From Agarophyton chilense (Eukaryota; Rhodophyta; Florideophyceae; Gracilariales; Gracilariaceae), in NCBI GenBank assembly GCA_030374765.1, contig JARGXX010000068.1, forward strand, positions 3,224,001 to 3,288,000: a DNA stretch of 64,000 bases, given 5' to 3'. The position numbers and the translations under genes were made by a program. Numbering within the stretch: position 1 is the first letter of the stretch; the number at the start of each line of letters is the position of its first letter. The notes beneath the pieces were generated by a model. It searched no databases. It saw only the letters and a list, made by a program, of their open reading frames with translations, and was not told the DNA's origin. Below are positions 40,701-52,695 of the stretch, piece by piece.

Positions 40701-41820
40701 AGAGGTACTGCACGGCCTCGGGCCAGCAGGTCACACCTCCTTCAGAGGCTCGCGACGAGCCCCGAACCGACAAAAACTGATCTTCAGCGACACCCCGTAG
40801 AAAGTAGGGTAGCGCCACGTAGGCTTGTCCTTCGTTCATTCCGAGTATATCGGCTTCCGCTACAAAGCGGTGTAGGAAATCCAAGACCAGAATTGGATCA
40901 TCCCCAGTAAACGACTGGTTACGAAGTGAAAGCTGCATCCGCTTGATGCAGTCTTTCACTTTACCCGTGTCACGCGGTGTCCGACCTAAAGAGGAATCTT
41001 CTAGCCGGTAATACCGGTAGGACAGGAGTGTCCTGTACAGAGGGTTGGTGGGCTTCAAGGGTTTGAGGCCCGGATGTCGCCGACCCTTGGGGCGCAACCG
41101 GATGGCCCCGTAGGTGGCAGAGGACAGCTTTGAGCGGGAAGAGCGCCCATAACGATCCTGTGGGTCATCGCTCACCGACGAATCGGAACTCTCCGAGTCA
41201 CTCGGTTTACCGTCCGACTCAGATGATGAGTCGGACGGGTGTCCGTGCTTACGGTTAGAATCCCGGTTCTTCCGGCTCTTCCGGTTCTGCGACTGGGTCT
41301 CTCTATGAGAGACAACCGGTCTAGCCACGTTTGCGGGCGGGGTTAACGTCCTCTCGACCGACTCAAGTCGGCTTCGGAGACGCTCGAAGCGATTCTCCAT
41401 ACCTTCTGCGAAGGAAGACGGAGCGCCAAAACAGTCGAGTAGTGTATTGACGTCCGACCGCAATACGCGGATATCCTCGGCTAACTCACTTGGAGGGGGG
41501 TTAGCGAGGCTTCCTCGTAAAGTGGTGAACTCCCTCGAGAGGGTATTGTGAGCAGCCCGCAGGGAGCGGAGCTGCTCTTCCAAGCGTACAACCCGCGCTT
41601 GGTCGACCAACCGCGGAGGCGGAGAAACCACCGTTGCGACGGTCGTTAACCCGGAATCGGGCTGCGGGTCTTCAGTGCCGGTGACCGGTATCTCCCGGGA
41701 ATGGGGTGTTGGAGCCAGGGCCTGTGGAACATCAGTGCCCCTGGCATCACCGCTTTGGCGGGAACGGCTGCGTGTTGCAGGACGCTCCATACTAGGCGGT
41801 TTCCTTGGCATTGGCCACAC
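40701..41820 (-). pseudogene. gag: Gag of element A, 5' part (N-terminus and capsid N-terminal region)
   Basis: Begins MWPMPRKPPSMERPATRSRSRQ; the inner Met of MERPATRS is a plausible start. It has a short coiled coil, an Arg/Ser/Asp-rich middle (SDSSSESDGKPSDSESSDSS) and a capsid region (KGRRHPGLKPLKPTNPLYRTLLSYRYYRLEDSSL). Homology to element B gag stops at EAVQYL because one base is missing relative to B (CTCTGCG against CTCTTGAGG). The original frame then runs on with unrelated residues to a stop at 40597. This is a frameshift break; it does not look like a domain boundary. Confidence 0.85.
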
Positions 41821-41913
41821 CGTCTCGACGGAAGAATAGAAAGCAAACCGGTGAGACCGGAGAAAACCCGTTAAACGGAAAAAAACCTCAGAGAGGACAC
41901 AAGCGGTCTTGAC

Positions 41914-41931
41914 TTCTAAGTCGGGAGACCA
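41914..41931 (-). promoter_or_regulatory. Primer-binding site of element A
   Basis: The sense strand reads TGGTCTCCCGACTTAGAA three bases after the 5' LTR. It begins TGG, pairing with a tRNA 3' CCA. The implied tRNA end has C at position 61 and is compatible with a T-arm. Element B has the same 18 bases. Confidence 0.8.
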
Positions 41932-41934
41932 ATT

Positions 41935-42797
41935 TGTAGGACAATGCCCCCAAGGGGGAAAACCTACGAAGACGTCCGGATCTTCCTCTCACGAGGTAAC
42001 CGGCGCGGTAGAGCCCTCCCAGGGATCTGCGCGCAATGCCGGGTGTAAGCCGGAGCCGAACCGTCGCGACGGCGCAGGGAGGCTGAAAGAAGCCGAGAAT
42101 ATCCGCAGAGGCGGTGCTTGCGTATCCTCTGAGGAGGCAAAACCCACGAGAGTGGCGAGCACGACAGGTGTCAGTGCGATCCGCAAGGGCGGGAATTGCC
42201 CAATGAAGGGGAGGAAAAGGGAAGGAAAATGGGAACGGAGGCAAGAGGGCGAGGTTGACCACGAGTCGCAAGAGGGGACTCGGGAATAGCCGGCACTGCC
42301 GGGTGTAGCAAACCGTATACACGGGCGGAACCACGAAGTGGGAATAGATACCCAACGCGCGAAGGCTGTTTGAACGTCCAAGGGGGTTGGGAAGCCGTGC
42401 ACCACGGGAAATCCCTCCGTAAGGAGTTGTATATCCGCGCAGGCGGATCGACCCAGAGCCAAGATCTGGAAGACCAAGATCACCCTTGTTGGGGAGACTT
42501 TACTGGACCGGCGGCCGCGAGGCCGGCGGCCTAAGTACTGTAGTCACCGTAGAATACAATAAATAAAGTCTATCCTAAATAGCTAAATGCCGGTCTAACA
42601 AAAGGGGCCAATCTGGCGGCCACGTGTTGCGCGGGCGCTGCGGCCACGTGTATGGCACCCGGTCCCGCCGGTGCATCATCGGCGTTCCGGGTGTCGCCGT
42701 GAAAGCGGATTACTCCTACTCATAACGAGGTTGCACGCCGGAGGCTCCGGAAAAAACTTAAGTCCCCAAAAACCTCCCTGGAGGACGTTGCTCTTCA
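41935..42797 (-). repeat. 5' LTR of element A (863 bp)
   Basis: Sense start TGAAGAGCAACG, end ATTGTCCTACA. About five differences from the 3' LTR by hand count. The GC hairpin is at 42508-42529. Three of its variant bases match the nearby solo LTR better than they match its own partner. Confidence 0.93.
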
Positions 42798-42802
42798 CTG
42801 TT
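42798..42802. repeat. Target site duplication of element A, right copy
   Basis: CTGTT, identical to 32683-32687. Confidence 0.9.
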
Positions 42803-44110
42803 CAGAAAGACGCAAATGCGATCTCAGACCATTCTAATTTTTAAAATTAGTCGAGCTTTTGTATGAGTGTTGAAGTTATAATTAGTTATTTGTAACTCGG
42901 AAAATGCAGCGAGGTTTGAACCCTATGTTGATCAGTTTTCGAGCGATCATGAATCCATTGAGCTGTTGTTACTGCAAAGAACTTTTGAAGTAATTCACTT
43001 TACATCAGGTGGAACATGATTTAAAAAAATAATTTTTTACTTAAAAATATAGAATACGCCGCTGCATTATAAGAATTAACGTTTATTATAAAAACTTTCA
43101 GAAAATAGAACTGCTTTCATCTCAAACCAAGCTAGCTTCATATGAGGCCATTTCATCGGATGTGTAGACACTAAGTGTTTTGAAAACTTTTTTTCTCCCT
43201 GGCGTTTATCTCTTTCACAACAAAGATTGTTCACACCTCTTAAACAACCATATCTTTACTCGGCTCCTACACAAATTATCTACAATGTCACTGACCACAT
43301 ATCTCCGATTTATGGTCGAGAAAAGAGTCAACTTCAGTTCACAACCGGTTGCTTCAGACACCGACAAGAAACTCTTTTTGACACACAATTAAAGACAGAA
43401 CTCAATAGCGAAAGTGTGATAAAAGTAAAAGTTGTTTTCAATAATAATCGTCGAAAGACATTTGGCATGGTAAACTTCAAGCTACCTTATGAATGAGTGA
43501 TCTTTCGCCTCTGTAGGTATGGTTTTCTGAAAATCGACAACCATTGTATCAAAAACTCAAATTTGCTTTTTTCATTCATTTATGCAAAATTTATGATAAA
43601 GCTGTGCTACTATGGTTTCTGTATTTCCTGCACGGGAGATAAAAGGTCAATTGCGGAGGGAAAACAGAAACCTCGACACCTGAACTAGGTCGTTCTTTGC
43701 TTTCATAATGCCGTAGACTTTTTATCTTGACTACAATTTCTGCATTTGACCATTCAATTTACGATTATACCACGGAATTGTATTGCCACTCTGCGATAAG
43801 CATGAAATTTCAGTTTTCTTTTATTCCATCAATGACTTCAACGTCCCTCGTTCTTTCTTCTGCGCAATTTTCATTCTAGATTCATACACCCCCTAGAGCT
43901 CTTCCTCCAGTTCCTGTTCGTCAACCTTGCCAATTTTTATGTGTGTAGTTTCTTTCGCTCATCATCCTTTACAGTATTTAGACATCCAAAGAAAGATTTT
44001 CCCATAACTGAAGTCTCAAAGTCTATTGTCACGCAAACAGGGCTCATTGAAGGTGTACCACGCCAGGTTAGGAGCCTAAAAGCTTCTGAGATGTTCTAAA
44101 AAGTTCCAAT
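42803..44110. other. AT-rich region with a decayed MITE-like relic, no gene
   Basis: About 1.3 kb, clearly AT-richer than the elements. Around 43125-43340 it resembles MITE-like unit 3 (CTTCATATGAGGCC, GTGTAGACACTAAGTG, then AAACAACCATATCTTTACT). Short ORFs here are not supported. Confidence 0.5.
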
Positions 44111-44973
44111 TGAAGAGCAACGTCCTCCAGGGAGGTTTTTGGGGACTTAAGTTTTTTCCGGAGCCTCCGGCGTGCAACCTCGTTATGAGTAGGAGTAATC
44201 CGCTTTCACGGCGACACCCGGAACGCCGGTGATGCACCGGCGGGACTGGGTGCCATACACGTGGCCGCAGCGGCCGCGCAACACGTGGCCGCCAGATTGG
44301 CCCCTTTTGTTAGACCGACATTTAGCTATTTAGGATAGACTTTATTTATTGTATTCTACGGTGACTACAGTACTTAGGCCGCCGGCCTGGCGGCCGCCGG
44401 TCCAGTAAAGTCTCCCCAACAAGGGTGATCTTGGTCTTCCGGATCTTGGCTCTGGGTCGAACCACCTGCGCGGATATACAACTCCTTACGGAGGGATTTC
44501 CCGTGGTGCACGGCTTCCCAACCCCCTTGGACGTTCAAGCAGCCTTCGCGCGTTGGGTATCTATTCCCACTTCGTGGTTCCGCCCGTGTATACGGTTTGC
44601 TACACCCGGCAGTGCCGGCTATTCCCGAGTCCCCTCTTGCGACTCGTGGTCAACCTCGCCCTCTTGCCTCCGTTCCCATTTTCCTTCCCTTTTCCTCCCC
44701 TTCATTGGGCAATTCCCGCTCTTGCGGATCGCACTGACACCTGTCGTGCTCGCCACTCTCGTGGGTTTTGCCTCCTCAGAGGATACGCAAGCACCGCCTC
44801 TGCGGATATTCTCGGCTTCTTTCAGCCTCCCTGCGCCGTCGCGACGGTTCGGCTCCGGCTTACACCCGGCATTGCGCGCAGATCCCTGGGAGGGCTCTAC
44901 CGCGCCGGTTACCTCGTGAGAGGAAGATCCGGACGTCTTCGTAGGTTTTCCCCCTTGGGGGCATTGTCCTACT
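44111..44973 (+). repeat. Solo LTR of the element A family (863 bp)
   Basis: Plus-strand sense orientation, starting TGAAGAGCAACG and ending ATTGTCCTACT (final A changed). The same length as the element A LTRs and nearly identical to them. Flanks are CCAAT (44106-44110) and CTAAT (44974-44978), a target duplication with one mismatch. It is the product of recombination between the LTRs of a former full element. Confidence 0.9.
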
Positions 44974-44978
44974 CTAAT

Positions 44979-45602
44979 ACTGCTTTTAAAAAGGTTACCA
45001 TTCATGAACGTTCTTTCTTTCGTATTTTTTTCGTTGCGCTTTTGGTAAAGGTTCTTATTCAGCGTCAATCGCGGCTTTTATAAGTCAATTAACGCCGGAA
45101 TTGGTTCAAATAGTAGTGAAATTGTAGATATATAGTTGTAGCTTATGTAATAGTGTTATTTTGCTTTTCATAATGCGCTGAAAGAGGCTTGGCAGCGGAA
45201 GATGAACAGGAACGACCCCATTACAAGTTGGATCGTGTCGCCTACTTTTTACAGGCTTTAACGTTGCACAGTACACGTCACGACCAAACACTTTATCAAT
45301 TGTTTTAATGAAAATGGTGTGCTTTGTTCAAACTGCAGCAAGGAAAATTGGATATCGACTTCAGTTGACTTGCACCTTGGGTAGAGAAAAGGGACAGTAT
45401 TCAAGGAGGGGCTGAAAACCTTCCTTTCGATGTATAGTTTCCCTGCTTAATGATTCGTCGTTTTGAAAGTGGCATGAACGTTGGAGAGCCATATTGGCGT
45501 ATGAAGCTTCTTCCAGCTGGGAAGAGAAATGGATTCAGGACTCCTGTAAATTCCATCATCACAGAGGGAGAGCTATCGCTTGCTCCTTCTCCTGGGTCAT
45601 TC
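44979..45602. other. Spacer between solo LTR and element B, no gene
   Basis: About 620 bp, moderately AT-rich. I see no coding or repeat structure in it. Confidence 0.5.
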
Positions 45603-45607
45603 CAATT
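45603..45607. repeat. Target site duplication of element B, left copy
   Basis: CAATT, identical to 57643-57647. Confidence 0.88.
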
Positions 45608-46529
45608 TGAAGTGCAACCCTCGTGAGGGCCGTTTTCCAGGACTTGGTTGTTTTTCCGCCTCGGGCGATACTTGTGAGATCTATGAGTAATACCGCTACT
45701 AGTGGGCTGGCGTAGCCAGGTGTATACGCGTTGTACGCGAAGTGCACCGGCGGCCGTGCGCCGTGGCCCCGATTCGGGTGTGACTTACCCACGTGTACCA
45801 CGGGTGGCCCAGGACAGGTTGGCACAACATAGCTGGATATTTCTCTATTTATTTGGCTTTATTACACTAGGTTAGGGAGCTCTTTACAGTATTCTACACT
45901 ATATAGTGCCAGGGCGATCTCGCCCTGACACTCAGTAAACCTCCCCAACCAGGGTTCTTGGCTCTAAGTCTCTTTCCGCTTTCGCGAGTCTTCCACACTC
46001 TACGGAGGTGAAGCCGCGTTACTAACGGTAGACTTATCCACCCTGCGTCAACAGGAGACTCACCGCTGTTAGCGTGTATATCTTTCATACCACTGCCGTG
46101 TTCTCGCCCCAGTATTGGGTTTGCTACATATTTCTTTTGGCTCTCGTGGCCCATGCCCCCGATCGCCCCCACTGGGTGGTCCCCCCTTTATCGCTTACCA
46201 ACTCTCGTGGTAGCTCCCCCTTTTGCTTTGTGGTTGGTTATTCGTGCCGCTCGCGCGTGTGCCGCGCGCCAGCTTACCGTGTTTACCGCCACTCCTGTGG
46301 GTGCATTACTCGATCTCGAGACTTGCCCACTCCCGTGGAATACAGCTCATACCTGGTCTGCTCCCTTTTAGCATCCGGCACTCTCCCCGCTTGGCGTGCC
46401 GGTGAACCTCGGCCTTACACCCCGACCTAGTCGTGTTCACTCCAGAGAGGCTCCATCGCCGTGCTACTCTCCTTGGAGGAAGATTCGGACATCTTCGTGT
46501 GTTTCCGCCACCCTTGGCGTTGCACTACA
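45608..46529 (+). repeat. 5' LTR of element B (922 bp)
   Basis: Starts TGAAGTGCAAC and ends GTTGCACTACA, so the two ends are inverted repeats matching at 10 of 11 bases. The hairpin at 45906-45931 (stem CAGGGCGA / TCGCCCTG with a 2-base apex) corresponds in position to the GC hairpin of element A. Confidence 0.93.
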
Positions 46530-46532
46530 AAC

Positions 46533-46550
46533 TGGTCTCCCGACTTAGAA
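46533..46550 (+). promoter_or_regulatory. Primer-binding site of element B
   Basis: TGGTCTCCCGACTTAGAA, three bases after the LTR, identical to that of element A. Confidence 0.82.
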
Positions 46551-46689
46551 GGCTAGGGGGACCTGGTTTGGTTGTTTTTCACATTGCTGTGCTGTCTTCT
46601 CTCGTCGAGATCTGCTTTTCAATTTCTTGGTTTGGACCCACTTGGTGGAAGCTTTTGTTGTCCTATTCTTAGTGGTCAACGCTACAACC

Positions 46690-48819
46690 ATGTCACGACT
46701 ACCGTCGGAAGCGGAACCCGCGATCACGCCGAGCCGTTCCGTCAATGACGTGGTGCCTGCGGACTCTGGAAGGGTTCCCCCGCCGTTACCTCAAGCCGCT
46801 CCGAAAGGCAAGAGTAAGGGGTCGAACTCCTCCAAGAACAACAAGCTACCGCCTAAGGCATCGAAGAATGGACCCAATTCTGGTGCTGGACCGGCCCCTG
46901 CCGTGGATGACCCGGCTCCTGCCGACGAAAAGGCCCAGAAAAACGAGTTCCACATCGACACCAACTCAAGTGTGAGGCAGCAGATCCGCGTAATGCGGGA
47001 AGCGCACAATGCCTTCGTGGAAGAGTTCGAAGCCCTGCGTTCCAGGTGTGATGGCTCTTCTATGAAGGAAGTGGTTGACGACCTGCGCTTGTTGCAGGCG
47101 GACGTCAACACCCTGTTGGAATGTTTTGGTGGTCCCGCCTCTTACGTGGAAGGTGTCGAGACCCAATTCAATCGTGTTAGCGCCCGTCTCCAGACGTTAG
47201 AGCAAACTATCTTGATGGAAGACGTCCCGGAGAAGCCGGTTGCTGTGTCGCACCAAGCGAAACACGAGAGGAAAAGGGACGATAATCGCCGTCGGCGTGG
47301 AAAGCGTGACAGCGATGACTCGGACTCGGCGAACTCCTCACGGTCGTCGCATGGCTCTCACCATTTAAATGGGTCGGACTCGTCAGATTCGTCTTCTGAC
47401 GATGGCCATCGCATGCGTTCATCCCGTTCTAAACGGTCGTCTGCCACCCAAGGTGTGATCCGCGCCCGCGAGAAGGGAAGGAAACACTCCGGGTTGAAGG
47501 AGCTGAAATGCACCAACCCCCTGTACAAAAAGTTGGTTTCTTACCGATACTATCGGCTAGAGAACTCCTCTTTGGATCGCACGCCCCGTGGCACGGGTAG
47601 AGTGAAGGATTGCATAAAGCGTATGCAACTGTCCCTCAGGAACCAGAACTTTTCTGGAGAAGACCCTAATTTGGTGTTGGATTTCCTTGCGAGTTTCGTC
47701 GCCGAAGCGGATATTCTCGGTATGACCGAAGGACAGGCGTTTATTGCACTCCCGTACTTTATGAAAGGCCTCGCCGAGGATCAATACAACTCTGTAAGAG
47801 GTTCGTCTAAAGCCTCCGAAGGAGGGGTAACCTGCTGCCCAGAAGCAGTACAATACCTCTTGAGGTCCTACGCCACTAATCACGCGATTCAGTCGGCCAG
47901 TCTCGCTCTTCGCGATACGCGCCAGAAGTCTGGAGAAACGGAAACCGAATTCTCGGTGCGCCTGAACAAGGCTTTCCACCATAGTGGGAACGTACACTCC
48001 GCCGGAGAGCGCTGCACCATGTTCATCGATGGACTGGACCCCGCTATCCGAACACTCGTGGCCCGTTACCGGGAAGACCGAAGGACGACCACGTATCTGG
48101 ATTTTTTTCAACACGTGCAAGCGGAAGGTGACGCTTTAAGAGCTCGTGCCCCCGGACACAGGTCGCGAACCGCCAAGGCGTTGGTGATGGAAACGAAGTC
48201 GCCATCCCTATCGCTGGTTGCGATTGAGCGCCCCCAACAGGAGTACGACAACGTACACTTCGCCCGAAGCGATATCCATTCGGTCCCGACAACCGAACTA
48301 CCGTCTACGACGGACGACTCATATGACACGGCCCAGGATGGACCCCAGCTGTACGCAGACTCTCCCCGTGTTCACGGACCTCGCATCCCGTATTCAAACG
48401 GTGCGCTCTGAAAGTGTCACCCTGGATGGAAGGATACCCGCCAAGCGGTGAAGTTCACGGATGCTCTCTCTGGTTTGCAGCCCTCACGCCCGGGACTCAT
48501 ATGCCACATATGCTACGAACACGGTCACATTTCACCGGACTGTATCCTCACCATGAGGGAAGTAGCCCGAGTAGTCGGTAATTATGAGGCGTTGACCCCA
48601 GTGGAAAAGCGGATTGTTCTGATGACGTCGTATCTTCGAGCGAAGATCGATTTTTCACGGAGTATTCCGGAGGCGAAACCGCGCAATGCGTTGCTTTACC
48701 CTGCCGAGCAGGCTCCCGACCACCGCCCCGTTCCTTCAAACCCCGCCGCTGGCGCCCCATTGCTAGTGGTTCACGATTCTGAGGCCCCGTCTCAGGCGGA
48801 TGGGACTCAGGAAAACTGA
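46690..48819 (+). pseudogene. gag: Gag of element B, one in-frame TGA
   Basis: From MSRLPSEAE (46690) the frame has a Lys/Pro-rich N-terminus and a helical region with the motif DDLRLLQADVNTLLECFG. A Ser/Asp/Arg-rich middle follows, then the capsid (KGRKHSGLKELKCTNPLYKKLVSYRYYRLE; EGGVTCCPEAVQYLLRSYA). A TGA at 48409-48411 interrupts it just before the zinc knuckle CHICYEHGHISPDC, and the same frame then continues to 48819. In element A the aligned position is within SNGMTRSQ, so a lost Arg codon (CGA to TGA) is a simple explanation. Readthrough is the alternative. Confidence 0.85.
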
Positions 48820-48867
48820 TTTCGGGAGTCTCCCCTTCGGGAGAGGGAGGCGTCCCCAACAGGGAGG

Positions 48868-51800
48868 TTGACGAGGCCCGAGGCGTCTCCGCCTCGCTCC
48901 CCGGTCACAATCCTCACGAGGAAACAGGCCGTCTCAGACGTGGACTCTGAACACTTTGGTGTTCTACGTCGACCGTGGAAACGTGTTCTTAACCGCCGGT
49001 TCCCGGATAGAGTCTTAGTAATGGCCAAGCGCAATTACAAGGTGTATGCCGACCTTGGCCTTTCTACCCAGTTTATGGTTCGAGTCCTTACTGTTTTGGA
49101 CACAGGTGCTGGTCCGAATTTCATCGTGGAGTCGCTGCTGCCCCCGCCCTTGCGGTCTCAGATCCACCTTGGCGTGGCGCCCGACGTCGCGGACGCGAAT
49201 AACAACCCGTTGTCAACGGTTGGAACCGTCGCTCTCGTCGTTCGCTTGGGCTCCTTCGTGGTGAAACTCGACTTGATTGTATGCCGGAAATTGGCTGCCC
49301 CCATCACCTTGGGATGTGACTTCTGTGACAGATTCGTTGACGCCATAAGGCCCCGCTTAAAGCGTGTTGAAATGGAAGACGGCTCGTCGGTCCCGATTGT
49401 CCGTCGTCCGCTGCGGCGTGCCTCCAAGAAGCACGTACCGCTCCCTGCCGCGCAGGAACCTCCACCCGCTTCTCGGGAGTCTACCAAGCTCCGCGTGGCT
49501 GCGTCTGTCCGAATCCCGCCAGAGTCCCAAGTATGGGTGCGTGTCACTTCCCGTCAACACGGTTTACGAGTCATTCAGCCTCTCTCATCTCTGTACGATG
49601 GATATCAACTCGCCGTGGCAAATGGAGTCGCGCAGATTGTCCCAGACAAGCCGTTCACCGTTCTCGTTGCCAATATGGGCTCTACCCCCCGGTCACTGGT
49701 GAAAAACCAAGTTATTGGATCGTTAATGCCTCACCCCACCGCGATGGTCCCCACTAGGCTGACCGCTGCCGAAGTCCTCGGTCTCGTTCACACTAAGGAG
49801 GGGGAGGAAGCTGCCGTCCAATCACCGAATGATTCGGAATTGCAACCTGCCGAAACAGAAAAGAAGCCCGTTCCGACGAGTTGCGACCGGGTAGACCCCG
49901 TGAAAGAACTCGAGGAACTCGACCTCGGTCATGTAATGGAGTCACACCGTGAAAGTCTGCGTGAGATGTTACGGGAGTTTACCACAATGTGGGATGGCTC
50001 TCTTGGTGAGATAAATACAACGGAACACCGGATAGATTTATTTCCGAACACCCGACCGGTGGCTCAACACCCTTACAGGGCAGGCCCCAAGGCTCGAGAA
50101 GAGGAACAGTTCCAAGTGGACAAAATGCTCCGAGGTGGAGTGATCGAACCGACTCAGTCGCCGTGGGCATCCCCAGTGGTACTGGCTCCGAAACCCGATG
50201 GGTCCTGGCGCTTTTGCATCGACTACCTTCGCTTGAATGATGTTACCGTCAAGGACGTGTATCGGATCCCACGAATGGATGAGTACATCGACTCTCTCGG
50301 CACTGCTACCGTGTTCACGGCTTTGGACGCCAATTCGGGATATTGGCAGGTTCCCGTTAGGGAGGAGGACCAAGATAAGAATGCGTTTGTCTGTCACTCG
50401 GGACTCTACCGTTTCAAACGGATGCCTTTTGGTCTAACCAATGCTCCCGCTACCTTTCAGCGTGCTATCGACATTTTGTTGGACCGCTTTAAGTGGCGTA
50501 CTTGCCTCGTCTATTTGGACGATATCATTGTATTCTCAGACAATCTGGATGACCATCTCACCCATGTCAGGGACATAATGACCACGATACGTGATGCTGG
50601 AATAACCCTCAAACTGAGGAAATGTGAGTTCTTTACCGATACTGTGAAGTATCTCGGGAACATTATCCATCCTCGACGTGCAATGATCGAGGAAGCTCGA
50701 GTGAGGTCCCTTTGCAAGGCGAAAGAACCCGCTACCCAGACGGAACTGCGCTCCTTTCTAGGATTGGTCAACGTCTACCGACGGTTTATCCCTAACTTCG
50801 CTGACATCGCGACCCCCTTGAACGCGCTTCTGCGGAAAGGTCAACCACCTAAACTGGACCCCTTTACGTCCGCCCAGACGGATGCTTTTATCTCCCTTAG
50901 GGAGGCTGTCACATCAGCACCGATTCTATCGTTACCGAAACCCGGACTACCGTTTTCCGTGGACACGGACTCTAGGGACTACCAGGTAGGCTGTGCGCTC
51001 TTTCAAACTACTCCCGAAGGAGAACTCAAACCCATTGGGTACTGGTCACGCTCGCTCAATGTCCACGAGCGGAACTACTCCGTGTCGGAGAAGGAGTGCT
51101 TCGCAGTTGTGTGGGCCCTCTCTACACTCCGCCCCTACCTCAGGGGTGTGCACTTTACCGTTTACACGGATCACTCGTCCCTACGATGGCTCATGACCAT
51201 CTCGGAGCCGTCAGGCCGCTTAATGCGTTGGAGACTCCGCCTCGCGGAATATGACTTTGAAATGATCTACAAGAAGGGCACTCAGAACGCGCAAGCGGAC
51301 GCGCTCTCGCGTTTACCCACGAATGGGGAAGCTCTAGCCGTCGATGACGAGGATATACATTGCTTCGTCGTAGACGATGGAACACCGGGGGACCCGGATT
51401 GGTTACACGATAAATGGAACGAAAGCCCGGAATCAGATGATGATATTGACGCATTGCTCGTCTCGGACGATTCAGAGAAACCCCCGCCGGGTAATTTTGT
51501 GCCGATACCCCCGGAGGAGATGGTCAGAGACCAGCAGGGTGACCCCTTCTGTACGAAGATTCGCGCCTGGCTTAATGGCGGTGCACAACTCCCTTTCGAG
51601 GTGAACGATCTTGGATACCTCGTCAGGACGGTTCAGTCATCCCCACGAGTCGTGGTGCCGCATACTCTACAGTCTAGAGTTTTGCATCTATCGCACTATG
51701 CGAAACTTGGTGGACACGCCGGTGGACCGAAGCTCTACCTTACTTTGCGAAGGAATTTCTACTGGCCCGCCATGGCGGTGGATTGCTACGCAACGGTGCG

Positions 51801-52695
51801 GTTTTGTACCGAATGTGCTAAGAATCGGGTGAAACTTCGCAAGTACTCAACGAAGTTGAAACTATTCCCGGCACGGGCTCCTCTCGAGTTTGTCGCCATT
51901 GACATCCTCGGTAAGCTCCTCACCACACGACGTGGACATAAGTTTTTACTCGTTATCACGGATCGTTTCTCAAAACTGGTTCGGACCGTACCTCTACGGA
52001 AGATATCCACTTTCACGGTTGCACAAGCATTTGTAACCCATTGGGTATTCGTCTACGGCCCGACGGTTAGTCTTCCATCCGATAACGGAAAACAGTTCGC
52101 ATCGCGATTCTTCGAGGACGTGTGCAGGATTCTTAACATCAAGAACCTGTTCACAACGACCTATCACCCCCAGTGTAATGGGCAAGTGGAGCGGTTTAAC
52201 CGAACGCTATTAGCGTCTCTCCGTTCTTACGGGGCCGACCACCCAAAGACATGGGATTTATATACCGACGCCTTGACGTTCGCGTACAATACGCAGGTAC
52301 ACCGTACTACGGGCTTGACTTCATTCGAGCTGGTCTTGTCCCGCCCTCCGCCCGCTGTCGCGTTAGAACCCCAGCCCACGCTGGATGCGTTCCCTTCCGT
52401 GAAGGATTATCGCCACAGGTGGAAAGAGTGGCTTACGAAGCTGATCCCGGTCGCCCGAAGCTCGATGGCTCGTGCCCAAGCCGCTTACAAGCGTGATTTC
52501 GACTCTCGCGTACGCGGTAAGGCCCCGCCAATCAAAGCCGGTGACTTCGTCTTCGTCCGTAAGGAGTACTGAAACCCTGAAAAGGAAAAGAAGCACAAGC
52601 TTTCGTCCGTCGCGGACGGTCCTTACAAGGTCATTTCGGTGAAAGACGACACCATCGTGGTGGAAATTGTCGACGCTCATGAGCGGATCTCCCGC
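48868..52695 (+). pseudogene. pol: Pol of element B: protease, RT, RNase H, integrase (in-frame TGA near the end)
   Basis: 1234 codons to the TGA at 52570-52572; the same frame continues with a GPY/F-type module (VADGPYKVISV, about 52606-52638). Landmarks are protease LDTGAG near residue 79, RT YLDD (549-552), RNase H VDTDSRDYQVG and YTDHSSLRWL, an integrase HHCC zinc region (HLSHYAKLGGHAG...CTEC), and the catalytic triad D1012 (FVAIDILG), D1072 (SDNGKQF) and E1108 (NGQVERFN), with 35 residues between the last two. All catalytic residues are intact. Only the TGA after KEY is clearly damaging. The start Met aligns with that of element A pol. Confidence 0.9.

Larger units (their letters stand above)
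32688..42797 (-). mobile_element. Element A: Ty3/gypsy chromodomain LTR retrotransposon lacking integrase, with antisense ORF
   Basis: A 10,110-bp element on the minus strand, flanked by a perfect 5-bp target duplication. Order in sense direction: 5' LTR, primer-binding site, gag (one frameshift), pol (protease, RT, RNase H, linker, chromodomain; no integrase), a convergent antisense ORF, polypurine tract, 3' LTR. The LTRs differ at about five positions by hand count over 863 bp, so insertion is recent. Without integrase the copy should depend on another element. Element B in this window has the same layout plus integrase. Confidence 0.93.

Noticed and set aside
40690-40710. Programmed frameshift inside element A gag
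   Set aside because: The site lies mid-capsid, lacks a slippery heptamer and element B is uninterrupted there, so mutation or sequence error is simpler.
46074-46430. 118-codon ORF in the element B LTRs (also 57187-57543)
   Set aside because: Present only because the LTR is duplicated; it overlaps the likely R/U5 region and shows no similarity to the element A LTR frames.
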